From Alphaproteobacteria bacterium MarineAlpha3_Bin3 (lineage in GTDB: Bacteria > Pseudomonadota > Alphaproteobacteria > Rhodospirillales > Casp-alpha2), in assembly GCA_002938075.1 (NCBI GenBank), contig PTLK01000003.1:1-32615 (forward strand): 32,615 bases of DNA, given 5' to 3'. This document shows, piece after piece, positions 7,463 to 15,948 of this stretch (its first letter is position 1; each line of letters starts with the position of its first letter). A model generated the notes under the pieces. It worked only from the letters and a program-made list of their open reading frames with translations. It searched no databases and was not told the origin of the DNA. The position numbers and the translations under genes are program-made.

Positions 7463-8744
7463 GGGAGGCGTCCTTCCGGGACAAGGGCTCAAGAAACGGT
7501 TGCAATTCGGCAAAGACCGCGTCCAGCACACCGGCTTCGGAGGCGGCGAAAGCGTCCGCGGCGGCGGCCATGCGGTCGCGTTCCGACGGGTCGGCCAGCA
7601 ACCGGGCAACGGCGGCTTCCAGAGCTTCTTCATTGGCGACCTCGATGGAGGCGCCGGCCGCCTTCAAGCGTTCCGTGATGTCCTCGAAATTCATCATGTG
7701 AGGCCCGTGGACGATGGCGCAATCGAGCCGCGCCGCCTCCAACGGGTTCTGACCGCCCAGGGGTACCAGGGACTTGCCCATGAAGGCGGTCCCCGCCAAG
7801 CGATAAAAAAGCCCCAGTTCGCCCAGGGTGTCGGCCACATAAACGTCTGTATCGGGACCGATAGCGTCACCGGCCGAGCGGCGGCTGACGGTCAGGCCCA
7901 GTGTGTTAATCCGGGTGGCGATTTCCGAACCCCGGTCCGGATGGCGCGGGACAATGACGGTCAACAACCCCGAAAACGCGTCCTTGAGCCGCCGGTGCAC
8001 GCGCGCCGCCATTTCTTCTTCGCCGGGGTGGGTGCTGGCCGCCAGCCACAGTGGCCGGTCGCCGAGGCCTTTCTTGAATTTCGCCAGAATCTCGCCATCG
8101 GCGGGCAGGGGCGGAACGGCGAACTTCAGGTTGCCGACGTATTTGGCGTCGCCGGCACCGAGACGACGGAGGCGTTCGGCGTCCGTTTCGGTCTGTCCCA
8201 GACACAGGTCGAACCCTTCGAGCAGCCTTTTAATCAAGCCGCCGAACCCCTGCCAGCCCGAGAACGACCGCGGCGATATTCTGCCGTTGATCAGGACCAT
8301 CGGTATTTTCCGGTCCACCGATTCGATGATCAGGTTGGGCCAGAATTCCGATTCCGCCCACAGCGCCAAGTCCGGACGCCAGTGATCGAGAAACCGCCTG
8401 ACGTAAGGAATGCGGTCGACCGGAACATACTGGTGGAAAGCACCCTCAGGCAACCGCTCCGCCATCAGCCGGGCCGACGTCACGGTGCCGGTTGTCACCA
8501 GGACGCTAACGCCGGATATTTCCGTGACCAAACGTCCGATTAACGGTAGCAGGGAAATCGATTCGCCGATGCTGGCGGCGTGGGTCCAGATCAAAGGGCC
8601 CGAAGGGCGGTCTTGTCCGGGGCGGCCCAGGCGTTCGGCGAACCGGTCTGGGTCCTCCTTGCCCCGCGCCTTGCGGATCGCCAGGTAAAAACCGATCGCC
8701 GGCGCACCGATACTCGAAACAAGACGGTAAAGAGGAAGCATCAT
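7449..8744 (-). CDS. waaA: Kdo transferase (3-deoxy-D-manno-octulosonate transferase)
   Basis: WaaA (KdtA) transfers Kdo sugars from CMP-Kdo to lipid IVA on the cytoplasmic face of the inner membrane. The N-terminal hydrophobic anchor (about residues 1-25) is followed by 'RFAERLG', 'IWTHAASIGE' (residues 52-61, with the conserved catalytic glutamate E61) and 'LWAESEFWPN'. The C-terminal nucleotide-sugar half has 'AASTHPGEEE', 'IVPRHPDR' and 'GQNPLEAA'. At 431 residues it is of normal length. Its ATG overlaps the stop of the DUF374 gene (ATGA), and lpxK starts inside its 3' end. Whether it adds one or two Kdo residues cannot be judged. Confidence 0.95.
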   Translation of the reverse strand: MMLPLYRLVSSIGAPAIGFYLAIRKARGKEDPDRFAERLGRPGQDRPSGPLIWTHAASIGESISLLPLIGRLVTEISGVSVLVTTGTVTSARLMAERLPEGAFHQYVPVDRIPYVRRFLDHWRPDLALWAESEFWPNLIIESVDRKIPMVLINGRISPRSFSGWQGFGGLIKRLLEGFDLCLGQTETDAERLRRLGAGDAKYVGNLKFAVPPLPADGEILAKFKKGLGDRPLWLAASTHPGEEEMAARVHRRLKDAFSGLLTVIVPRHPDRGSEIATRINTLGLTVSRRSAGDAIGPDTDVYVADTLGELGLFYRLAGTAFMGKSLVPLGGQNPLEAARLDCAIVHGPHMMNFEDITERLKAAGASIEVANEEALEAAVARLLADPSERDRMAAAADAFAASEAGVLDAVFAELQPFLEPLSRKDASHAGA

Positions 8745-9475
8745 GACGCACCCCCTTCATCGCCGGGCCGGGGCTCCCGTTCCAGGGCCGGCTTGACGGG
8801 GGGCCGGTCCGAAAGCCGGTCGGCTTCAGCGGTGACGGCGTTGAGCCCGTCTTCGATCTGATGCCGGGCCGACTTCAAGGCCTCGGACCCGGCCTTGCTG
8901 TCAACGCGAATGGGATCGCCCCAGACGATGATTCCGCGGCCGAAAGGCCAAGCCAGGAGGAACCGGTCCCAGGTCGAAAGGCAGCGGCCCCGGGTTGTAC
9001 CGAAGGCGACGGGAATGACTGGAACGCCGGAAAGGCGGGCCACGTTGACGGCCCCGTCGCTGGCCCGCATGCGTGGACCGCGCGGCCCGTCGGGGGTGAT
9101 GCCGACGTAATCGCCTTGCTTCAGCGCCTTGACCATGGTGCGAAGCGCCTGAGCGCCGCCGCGGGTGGAAGACCCGGCCACCCACCTGATCCCGAAATGA
9201 CCGCCGATTTGTGCACCAAGCTGGCCATCCCGGTGCTCGGAAATAAGCATGTGGATGATTTTCCGATGGTCCCAACAATACGGCATCAGCAGCAGCCTGC
9301 CGTGCCAGAACCCGAGGATAAAGGGCTTTCCCTCATCCCAGAACCGCTTTGGGATATCGCTGCCGACAACCGTCCAACGGCCGGTGTGATAGACAAGGCG
9401 AATATAGAGAGACGCCAACCAACAGAAAAACCGGCGCACGATTTTAGACTGGAGGACGCGCTTCAATGGCCTCAC
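8741..9475 (-). CDS. DUF374 lysophospholipid acyltransferase family protein
   Basis: A 244-residue protein of the DUF374 family, part of the LPLAT acyltransferase superfamily. It has a hydrophobic N-terminal helix (about residues 14-30), 'FWHGRLLLMPY' with H58 at the likely active site, 'SEHRDG' (79-84), 'GSSTRGGAQALR' (101-112) and 'ITPDGPRGPRM' (126-136). DUF374 members of epsilonproteobacteria (LpxJ) act as lipid A secondary acyltransferases; placement here between msbA and waaA, with an lpxL gene two genes on, makes a lipid A role plausible but inferred. The start is GTG with only a weak AGGGA upstream. It begins 24 bases after msbA and ends overlapping waaA by 4 bases. Confidence 0.85.
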   Translation of the reverse strand: MRPLKRVLQSKIVRRFFCWLASLYIRLVYHTGRWTVVGSDIPKRFWDEGKPFILGFWHGRLLLMPYCWDHRKIIHMLISEHRDGQLGAQIGGHFGIRWVAGSSTRGGAQALRTMVKALKQGDYVGITPDGPRGPRMRASDGAVNVARLSGVPVIPVAFGTTRGRCLSTWDRFLLAWPFGRGIIVWGDPIRVDSKAGSEALKSARHQIEDGLNAVTAEADRLSDRPPVKPALEREPRPGDEGGAS

Positions 9476-9499
9476 GTTGAGGGAATCCCTGTTTTAAGT

Positions 9500-11347
9500 T
9501 CAGGCTTCCGCAGCCCGGACCGCATCCGAAGTCTCGGCCTCTTCGGCGAATTGAAGGTTGTACAGCCGCTGGTAATTGCCGCCTCGGGCTATCAGTTCCA
9601 CGTGAGACCCCTGTTCGATAACGCGCCCCTCGTTAATCACGTATATCAGGTCGGCGCCGGTCACCGTGGACAACCGGTGCGCGATCACCAGGGTCGTCCG
9701 CCCCTGCATCAGTTTGTCCATGGCGGCTTGAATTTGACGTTCGGATTCCGTATCCAGCGCCGAGGTCGCCTCATCCAAAAGAAGAACCGGCGCGTTTTTC
9801 AACATCGCCCGGGCAATGGCAAGACGCTGGCGCTGCCCTCCCGAAAGCTTGATCCCCTGTTCGCCGACCATGGTGTCGTAGCCGTCGGGCAGATCGACAA
9901 TAAAATCGTGGGCGGCGGCGTTTTTTGCCGCCTCGATAATTTCTTCCTCTTCGGCCCCGGCCCGGCCGTAGGCGATATTGGCGCGGACGGTGTCGTCGAA
10001 CAGGGTGATTTCCTGGCTGACCAGGGCGAAGCCGCCAAAAAGCGAAGCGAAGGTAACGTCGCGGACATCGGTGCCGTCGACGATGACGCGGCCTTCATCG
10101 ACATCGTAGAAACGGGGGATCAGGTTGAGGATGGTCGATTTGCCGGCCCCCGAGGCGCCGACCAACGCCACTCTCTTCCCGGCCGGCACCTCCAGAGTGA
10201 TCCGATTCAGGGTCGCCTTTCCGGGCACATAGGAAAAACGGACATCTTCGAGACGGATGTGGCCTTTAACGGAACCCAGATCCATCGCCCCCGGTTTTTC
10301 GAGGATTTCCGGTTCCGTGTCCAGAAGTTGGAACAAGCGCTGCGCCCCAGCCAGCCCTTCCTGAAGGCTGGCGTTTAGATTAGCCAGCCGCTTCATCGGC
10401 TCATAAGCCAGCAGCAGCGCCATGATGAATGAGAAAAACGCGCCCGACGTGGTGGCGCCGTCAATCACCCGGTAGCCGCCGTAAATGATAACGATGCAAA
10501 CCGCCACCCCGCCCAGGGTCTCCATGATCGGGCTAGACAACGCCCGGGTCCGCGCCGATTTGAAATTGAGGCTGAAGATTCTTTCGACGATACCGGCGAT
10601 CCTGCTTTTTTCGTACCCTTCCATGCCATAGGCCTTGACCACCCGGATGCCCTGGAAGGTCTGTTCCAGCAACGTAGTGAACAGGCCCATTTCCTCCTGG
10701 GTGTTGGCCGTGACTTTCCGCATCCGCCGCCCGAGGCGCAGGATCGGCAACGCCGACATGGGGAAAATAAAAATACAGATCGCCGCCAGTTGCCAGTCCT
10801 TGGCGAACATCACCGCTATCAGGCCGACAAGTGACAGCAGGTCCTTGCCGAACCCGGTCAGCACATTCGACACCGCCGTTCGCATCTGATTGATATCCAC
10901 GGTGAAGCGGGAAATCAGGCCTCCCGTCGCGTGGTTGTAGAAAAAGCTCAGGTCCATGCGCGCCAAGTGGGCGAACAGGCGATTCTGGTTATCCGCGATG
11001 ATGCGAAAGCCGACAATGCTCATCAATACCGACTGGCCGTAATTGGCCAGGCCTTTGATAACAAACGTCGCGAACACGACCAAGCCCAGCGGCCACAGCA
11101 TGGCCCGATTTTCGCCAATGAACACCTCGTTGACCACAGGCTCCATCAGCCAGGCGCTGAACGCGGTGGCGGCGGCCATGACTGCCATGCAGACGACGGC
11201 AAGCACGATCCAGCCTAAATAATGACGGATGCATTCCCGCCAAAGCCGACGCATCAGCACATAAGTGGAATCATGCCGTGGCGGATTTTTATCGGTTATG
11301 TCGTTCAAGTTTTGGCAACCCGTGCTTGACGAAGCGGAAATTAACAC
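9500..11347 (-). CDS. msbA: MsbA-type lipid A/phospholipid ABC exporter
   Basis: A half-transporter with fused membrane and ATPase domains, most likely the lipid A flippase given its neighbours. Six hydrophobic segments span about residues 44-320; the ATPase domain follows with Walker A 'GASGAGKS' (397-404), signature LSGGQ (501-505) and Walker B 'VLLLDEATSALD' (521-532). 'MEPVVNEVFIG' and 'GGLISRFTVDI' in the membrane domain fit bacterial lipid exporters. The start is uncertain. The frame opens with GTG at 11347, but the first residues look non-conserved; alternatives are TTG at 11308 and ATG at 11254 (MRRLW), none with a convincing ribosome binding site. The gene lies 35 bases after pmbA and 24 before the DUF374 gene. 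Confidence 0.9.
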   Translation of the reverse strand: MLISASSSTGCQNLNDITDKNPPRHDSTYVLMRRLWRECIRHYLGWIVLAVVCMAVMAAATAFSAWLMEPVVNEVFIGENRAMLWPLGLVVFATFVIKGLANYGQSVLMSIVGFRIIADNQNRLFAHLARMDLSFFYNHATGGLISRFTVDINQMRTAVSNVLTGFGKDLLSLVGLIAVMFAKDWQLAAICIFIFPMSALPILRLGRRMRKVTANTQEEMGLFTTLLEQTFQGIRVVKAYGMEGYEKSRIAGIVERIFSLNFKSARTRALSSPIMETLGGVAVCIVIIYGGYRVIDGATTSGAFFSFIMALLLAYEPMKRLANLNASLQEGLAGAQRLFQLLDTEPEILEKPGAMDLGSVKGHIRLEDVRFSYVPGKATLNRITLEVPAGKRVALVGASGAGKSTILNLIPRFYDVDEGRVIVDGTDVRDVTFASLFGGFALVSQEITLFDDTVRANIAYGRAGAEEEEIIEAAKNAAAHDFIVDLPDGYDTMVGEQGIKLSGGQRQRLAIARAMLKNAPVLLLDEATSALDTESERQIQAAMDKLMQGRTTLVIAHRLSTVTGADLIYVINEGRVIEQGSHVELIARGGNYQRLYNLQFAEEAETSDAVRAAEA

Positions 11348-11382
11348 GCGGCAGACCCCGGGGCCAACGTTTGCCCATTTTA

Positions 11383-12726
11383 TCAGCTCCCGGCAACGGT
11401 CATTCCCTCAATCCTGATCGTCGGCGCGTTGGTTCCATACCGGAAAACCAAGTCGTCGGCGACGGTCAAATTCTGGAACATATCCGCCAAGTTCCCGGCA
11501 ATGGTCACTTCAGTGACCGGATAGGCCAATTCACCGTTTTCAATCCAGAACCCGCTGGCGCCCCGACTGTAATCGCCGGTAATGCCGTTAACCCCGAACC
11601 CCATGAGTTCGGTGATATAGAACCCTTCCTTGATGTCGGCCATCAAGGCTTTCGGGGTTACGTCGCCGGCTTCGAGGTAAAGGTTCGTCGTTGACGGCGA
11701 CGGTGGGGACGACGTTCCCCGGGCGGCGTGGCCCGTTGTCTTCAATCCTAGTTGCCGGGCCGAGCGCAGATCCAGGATCCACGTCTTCAGGACGCCGTTC
11801 TCAATAATGTCCATGCGCTTTGTGCCGACGCCTTCTCCGTCGAAGCATTTCGACCGGAGACCGCGACGGCGAAGCGGATCGTCAACAACAGCGACTGAAT
11901 CGGGAAATATTTTCTCTTCCATTTTGTCTTTCAGGAAGGTGGTGCCGCGGGTCACGGAATTACCGTTGATGGCGTTGGCCAAATGGCCAAGCAGCGAGTT
12001 GGCGACCCTGGGATCGTAAACGACGGGGACTTCAGCCGACTGGGCCTTTTGGGGATTCAAGCGGCCGACGGCTTTTTCCCCGGCGCTGAGGCCGATTTCT
12101 TCCGGAGAAGGAAGATCTTCCCCGTAGACGGCGGTGGCATAATCGTAATCACGCTCCATGCCGGCATTCTCGCCGGCGACAACCGAAACGCTGATCGAAT
12201 GGCTGGACCCGGAACAGGTCTGGGCGAAACCGTTGCTGCTGACCATGGCGATATTGTTCCGGCCCCAACCGGCTTCGGCACCCTCGGAATTGGTGACGCC
12301 GGAAACGCCCAGTGCCGCTTCTTCCGCCCTGGCGGCGCGTTCGCTCAACATGTCGCTGTCGGGCTCGGCGTCGTCACAGACTTCCAGATCGGGAAAGTCG
12401 TCGGCCAACTGTTCCGGATCGGCCAGTCCGCAATAGGAATCTTCGGGCACCGATCGGGCCATGGCCACAGCGCGATCCACCAGTTCCTCCAGGGCCGTCT
12501 CGGACGTGTCCGATGACGAAACGATGGCCTGGCGGGAGCCGACGAAAACGCGAAGACCCAGATCGGCCCCTTCCGAGCGTTCCAGGTGTTCCATTTCGCC
12601 CAACCTTTGCGTCAATGAGAGCGACACTCTTTCGACGAAGACGGCATCGGCGCCATCGGCACCGGCTTTCGCGGCCTTATCGATAAGGTCGTGAAGCAGC
12701 GTCAGTGTTCCGTTTTTTTTATTCAT
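11383..12726 (-). CDS. pmbA: TldD/PmbA family protein, PmbA (TldE) subunit
   Basis: PmbA forms a heterodimeric metalloprotease with TldD; in enterobacteria the pair matures microcin B17 and degrades CcdA. The 447-residue protein shows the family N-terminus ('GADGADAVFVER', 'LERSEGADLGLRVFVG') and the C-terminal 'GFGVNGITGDYSRGASGFWIENGE' followed by 'FRYGTNAPTIRIEG'. As usual for PmbA it lacks the HExxxH zinc motif, which sits on TldD (encoded at 19195 in this same window). In many alphaproteobacteria pmbA heads a cluster leading to waaA and lpxK, as here. No Shine-Dalgarno is visible before the ATG. The divergent korA gene starts 288 bases away. Confidence 0.93.
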   Translation of the reverse strand: MNKKNGTLTLLHDLIDKAAKAGADGADAVFVERVSLSLTQRLGEMEHLERSEGADLGLRVFVGSRQAIVSSSDTSETALEELVDRAVAMARSVPEDSYCGLADPEQLADDFPDLEVCDDAEPDSDMLSERAARAEEAALGVSGVTNSEGAEAGWGRNNIAMVSSNGFAQTCSGSSHSISVSVVAGENAGMERDYDYATAVYGEDLPSPEEIGLSAGEKAVGRLNPQKAQSAEVPVVYDPRVANSLLGHLANAINGNSVTRGTTFLKDKMEEKIFPDSVAVVDDPLRRRGLRSKCFDGEGVGTKRMDIIENGVLKTWILDLRSARQLGLKTTGHAARGTSSPPSPSTTNLYLEAGDVTPKALMADIKEGFYITELMGFGVNGITGDYSRGASGFWIENGELAYPVTEVTIAGNLADMFQNLTVADDLVFRYGTNAPTIRIEGMTVAGS

Positions 12727-12946
12727 GCGTTTTTTGCCGTTTAGTTATGCGAATCGGGGGAACCTAAATATAGCCCGACGGAGTTATCATGCCGGATAGT
12801 GTCTCCCCAAAAAGTCGAACCGCTTCGTTTGGTTTCGTATGTAACACCTAAAAAAAACATTCAATTTCCTGTGAATAAAGAGTTGTGATGTTGGCGTAAT
12901 GGGAGATAAATATCATTTAAATATAAGTTGTCTGGTTATGATGCGC

Positions 12947-12963
12947 TGGCACGCTGAACGCAA
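12947..12963 (+). promoter_or_regulatory. Candidate sigma-54 (-24/-12) promoter for korA
   Basis: TGGCACGCTGAACGCAA matches the -24 half of the sigma-54 consensus perfectly (TGGCACG) and keeps the invariant GC at the correct distance (12960-12961), though the TT before that GC is replaced by AC. Transcription would start near 12973, about 40 bases before the korA ATG. No enhancer-binding activator gene is adjacent, so this is tentative. Confidence 0.3.
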
Positions 12964-12995
12964 GCATCGTCCTGGGCGCATCCGTGGTGAATTGA

Positions 12996-13010
12996 CTTCC
13001 TGACGGGAAG
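12996..13010 (+). promoter_or_regulatory. Hairpin over the korA ribosome binding site
   Basis: CTTCC (12996-13000) pairs with GGAAG (13006-13010) around a five-base loop. The right arm is the probable Shine-Dalgarno of korA, ending three bases before the ATG at 13014. Folding would hide it, so translation might be regulated, but a five-pair stem can occur by chance. Confidence 0.35.
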
Positions 13011-13013
13011 GCT

Positions 13014-14891
13014 ATGCCAAGGGTAACAACTTTAAAAGAAGACCCGCCTGAATCCCTTCAGCGTCAAGAACTGGGGTCCGCTGTTGTTCGCTTTGCCGGC
13101 GATTCCGGCGACGGCATGCAGTTCATCGGCAGTCAGTTCACCCAATCGACGGCGCTTTGCGGCAACGATCTCGCCACCTTCCCGGATTTCCCGGCTGAAA
13201 TTCGCGCCCCCGCCGGCACCACGTTCGGGGTATCGGCGTTTCAAATCAATTTCGGCGCCACCGTGATCAAGACCTCCGGCGATGACTGCGATATGGTGGT
13301 TGCCATGAACCCGGCGGCATTGAAGGTCGTGCTGCCAGAACTGAAACTGGCCGGTCTGATTCTCGTCGATAGCGGCACCTTCACCGAAAGAAACCTGCAC
13401 AAGGCGCATTACGACACCAACCCCCTCGAAGACGGAAGCCTGACCCCCTACCGCCTTATCGAACTCGACATATCCGCAATGACCTTGGAGGCGGTAAAGG
13501 AATTCGGCCTCGGCAAAAAAGAGGCGCTTCGCTGCAAGAATATGTGGACGTTGGGGTTAGTCTACTGGATGTACGATCGCGACCGGCAGGTGACCATCGA
13601 CTGGCTGAACGTGAAGTTCACCAACCTGCCCGACCTAGCGGCGGCCAATATCGCGGCGTTGAACGCTGGTCACGCGTTTGGCGAGACGGCTGAAATTCCG
13701 GACGGCGTGCACGGGTTTTCGATCGGCAAGGCGGATATCGCCCCGGGCGAATACCGGACAGTCACAGGCGCAGAGGCACTGTCCTGGGGACTGGTTGCCG
13801 GGGCCAAGCTGGCGGGTTTGAAGATGACGTTCTGTTCATACCCCATTACCCCGGCGTCCTCTTTGCTGCACACCCTTTGCAATCTTATGGATTACGATGT
13901 TGTCACGTTCCAGGCCGAAGACGAAATCGCCGCCGTTTGCACGGCCATCGGCGCGTCCTATGCCGGCTCGTTGGGGATCACGTCCAGCTCCGGCCCCGGG
14001 ATCGCGCTAAAAGCCGAAGCTATAGGTCTTGCCATCAGCGCCGAATTGCCCCTAATCGTGGTCAATTCGCAACGCGCCGGTCCCTCGACCGGGATGCCGA
14101 CGAAGACCGAACAATCAGACCTTCACCAGGCGGTGTTCGGACGCAACGCCGACAGCCCGTTGGTGGTGGTCGCCTCTCGATCGCCGTCTGATTGTTTTGA
14201 CGTCGCCATCGAGGCCGTCCGTCTTTCGGTCAAGTACATGACCCCGGCGATCCTGCTGACCGATGGATATATCGGCAATGCCGCGGAACCCTGGCTGATT
14301 CCCGATTTCGAATCCTTCGAATCATTCCCGGTTGAATTTCGCACCGACCCGGAAGGATACCAGCCCTTTCTCAGAGATGAAAAAACACTGGCCCGGCCCT
14401 GGGCAACCCCCGGAACGCCGGGGCTGGAGCACCGGATCGGCGGCCTGGAAAAGGATTTCGATACCGGTCATATCTCCTATGATTCGGCCAACCACCAGCG
14501 CATGACCGAAATTCGCGTCGCTAAGATCAACGGCATCGCCGACGATATCCCCTTGCAAACGGTCGAAGAAGGAGACGACAAAGGCGAAATGGCCGTCGTT
14601 GGTTGGGGATCGACTTTTGGCCCCATCAATCGCGCCGTCAGCGCCCTCAGGGACGAGGGGGGGAAAGTCTCGCACATTCACATCCGCCACATATGGCCAT
14701 TGCCGAAGAACCTGGGCGATCTGTTGGAAGGCTTCGATCAGGTTCTGGTGCCGGAGTTGAACAAGGGCCAATTGTCGACCGTGCTCAGGAGCCAATACCT
14801 GACGGATGCCCAGACCTTGTCCAAGGTTAGCGGCCAGCCATTTAAGATTTCCGAGATCGAAGCCGCGATCCGCGACAGGCTGGAGAAATGA
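13014..14891 (+). CDS. korA: 2-oxoacid:ferredoxin oxidoreductase, fused gamma-alpha subunit (KorA-like)
   Basis: KorA with KorB oxidatively decarboxylates a 2-oxoacid, most likely 2-oxoglutarate, to its CoA ester while reducing ferredoxin. Residues about 20-205 are the gamma domain ('RFAGDSGDGMQFIG', 'EIRAPAGTTFGVSAFQI'), and about 245-620 the alpha domain. The alpha part carries 'SYPITPAS' (275-282), the TPP-activating glutamate region 'QAEDEIAA' (300-307), 'TSSSGPGIALKAEA' (323-336) and 'GPSTGMPTKTEQSDL' (356-370), the signature of 2-oxoglutarate-type enzymes. Its 625 residues match the two-subunit, ferredoxin-domain-free form known from mycobacteria and Hydrogenobacter. The korB ATG follows the stop after one base. 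Specificity for 2-oxoglutarate rather than pyruvate is inferred from overall similarity. Confidence 0.88.
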   Translation: MPRVTTLKEDPPESLQRQELGSAVVRFAGDSGDGMQFIGSQFTQSTALCGNDLATFPDFPAEIRAPAGTTFGVSAFQINFGATVIKTSGDDCDMVVAMNPAALKVVLPELKLAGLILVDSGTFTERNLHKAHYDTNPLEDGSLTPYRLIELDISAMTLEAVKEFGLGKKEALRCKNMWTLGLVYWMYDRDRQVTIDWLNVKFTNLPDLAAANIAALNAGHAFGETAEIPDGVHGFSIGKADIAPGEYRTVTGAEALSWGLVAGAKLAGLKMTFCSYPITPASSLLHTLCNLMDYDVVTFQAEDEIAAVCTAIGASYAGSLGITSSSGPGIALKAEAIGLAISAELPLIVVNSQRAGPSTGMPTKTEQSDLHQAVFGRNADSPLVVVASRSPSDCFDVAIEAVRLSVKYMTPAILLTDGYIGNAAEPWLIPDFESFESFPVEFRTDPEGYQPFLRDEKTLARPWATPGTPGLEHRIGGLEKDFDTGHISYDSANHQRMTEIRVAKINGIADDIPLQTVEEGDDKGEMAVVGWGSTFGPINRAVSALRDEGGKVSHIHIRHIWPLPKNLGDLLEGFDQVLVPELNKGQLSTVLRSQYLTDAQTLSKVSGQPFKISEIEAAIRDRLEK

Positions 14892-14892
14892 C

Positions 14893-15921
14893 ATGAATGT
14901 CGTAACGCCGCTCAAGAAACTCACACCGGCCGATTTCGCCACCGATCAGGAAGTCCGCTGGTGCCCCGGCTGTGGCGATTACGCGATCCTGAAGGCGATG
15001 CAACGGACCCTTGTCGACATCGGGGCCACCAAGGAAAACACGGTGTTCATTTCCGGCATCGGCTGTGCCGCTAGGTTCCCTTATTACATGGCCACTTATG
15101 GTTTTCACACCATCCACGGGCGGGCGCCGTCAGTTGGCACCGGCATCAAGCTGGCCAATCCGGATTTGGATGTCTGGGTGATTACCGGCGACGGCGATGC
15201 ATTGTCCATCGGCGGCAACCATCTGCTGCACGTGCTTCGCCGCAACGTGAATTTGCAGGTTTTGTTGTTCAATAACGAAATTTACGGCCTCACCAAGGGT
15301 CAATATTCCCCGACCTCCCGTGCCGGGACCCGTTCACCTTCGACGCCTTTGGGGTCGATTGAAAACCCGGTTTCCGCCGCCGCCCTGGCGCTTGGAGCCG
15401 GCGCCCGGTTTGTCGCCCGCTCCGTGGATACCATGCAAAAGCATTTGCCTGTTATCTTCAAACGCGCCCACGATCACAACGGCACGTCGTTCGTCGAGAT
15501 TTTCCAGAACTGCATCGTCTACAACGACGAGGTGTTCGCGGAATTTACCGCCAAGAACGTCGCCGACGATGCAGAAATCATCCTTGAACACGGCCAGCCC
15601 TTGATTTTCGGAAAGCAGAAAAACCGGGGCCTCAGGGTCAGGTCCGGTTTCATCGAACTGGAAGCCGTGACCATCGGCGAGGACGGAATGACCGAAGAGG
15701 ATATTTTGATCCATGACGAAACCAATCGGGCGCTGGCCGGCATGCTGGCGCTGTTGGAGCCGCCTTCCATGCCCGTCGCCATCGGTGTCCTCTATTGCGA
15801 CCCCGGGTCCAGCTATGAAGACGGCGTCAAGGACCATATGGACGAAGCCCTGAAACATTCTTCAGGCCATGACATCAACGCCCTCTTGAGGCGCGGCCAT
15901 ACCTGGACCATAACCGGCTGA
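14893..15921 (+). CDS. korB: 2-oxoacid:ferredoxin oxidoreductase, beta subunit (KorB-like)
   Basis: The beta subunit binds thiamine diphosphate and one [4Fe-4S] cluster. The start is ATG 14893 with TGGAG six bases upstream; the frame is open further upstream inside korA but that extension is a shadow. From this start it has 342 residues. Likely cluster ligands are C24 and C27 (WCPGCGDY), C58 (GIGCAARF) and C207 (FQNCIVYND). The TPP motif runs from 'GDGDALSIGGNH' (99-110) to the NN pair at 127-128 and 'YGLTKGQYSPTS'. Only the single cluster is present, with no fused 2[4Fe-4S] domain, so an external ferredoxin is needed; none is encoded in the window. The downstream reductase gene suggests where electrons go. 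Confidence 0.9.
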   Translation: MNVVTPLKKLTPADFATDQEVRWCPGCGDYAILKAMQRTLVDIGATKENTVFISGIGCAARFPYYMATYGFHTIHGRAPSVGTGIKLANPDLDVWVITGDGDALSIGGNHLLHVLRRNVNLQVLLFNNEIYGLTKGQYSPTSRAGTRSPSTPLGSIENPVSAAALALGAGARFVARSVDTMQKHLPVIFKRAHDHNGTSFVEIFQNCIVYNDEVFAEFTAKNVADDAEIILEHGQPLIFGKQKNRGLRVRSGFIELEAVTIGEDGMTEEDILIHDETNRALAGMLALLEPPSMPVAIGVLYCDPGSSYEDGVKDHMDEALKHSSGHDINALLRRGHTWTITG

Positions 15922-15948
15922 CGGGTATTAGGCTTCTAAGGAAATACC

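Larger units (their letters stand above)
12727..13013. promoter_or_regulatory. Divergent intergenic region between pmbA and korA
   Basis: This 287-base region is clearly richer in A and T than its surroundings (for example around 12850-12930) and must carry the promoters for pmbA (minus) and korA (plus). A sigma-54-like element lies at 12947-12963 and a hairpin covering the korA ribosome binding site at 12996-13010. No strong sigma-70 pair was found on the plus strand; the best candidates match only four of six bases in each box. No coding frame or RNA gene is recognised. Confidence 0.5.

Noticed and set aside
7463..7633. 57-codon upstream extension of lpxK
   Set aside because: It lies fully within waaA in another frame and is rich in proline, arginine and tryptophan, as shadows are here.
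8861..10378. 505-codon plus-strand open frame opposite the DUF374 and msbA genes
   Set aside because: It spans two genes with clear catalytic motifs on the other strand; its protein has no recognisable domain.
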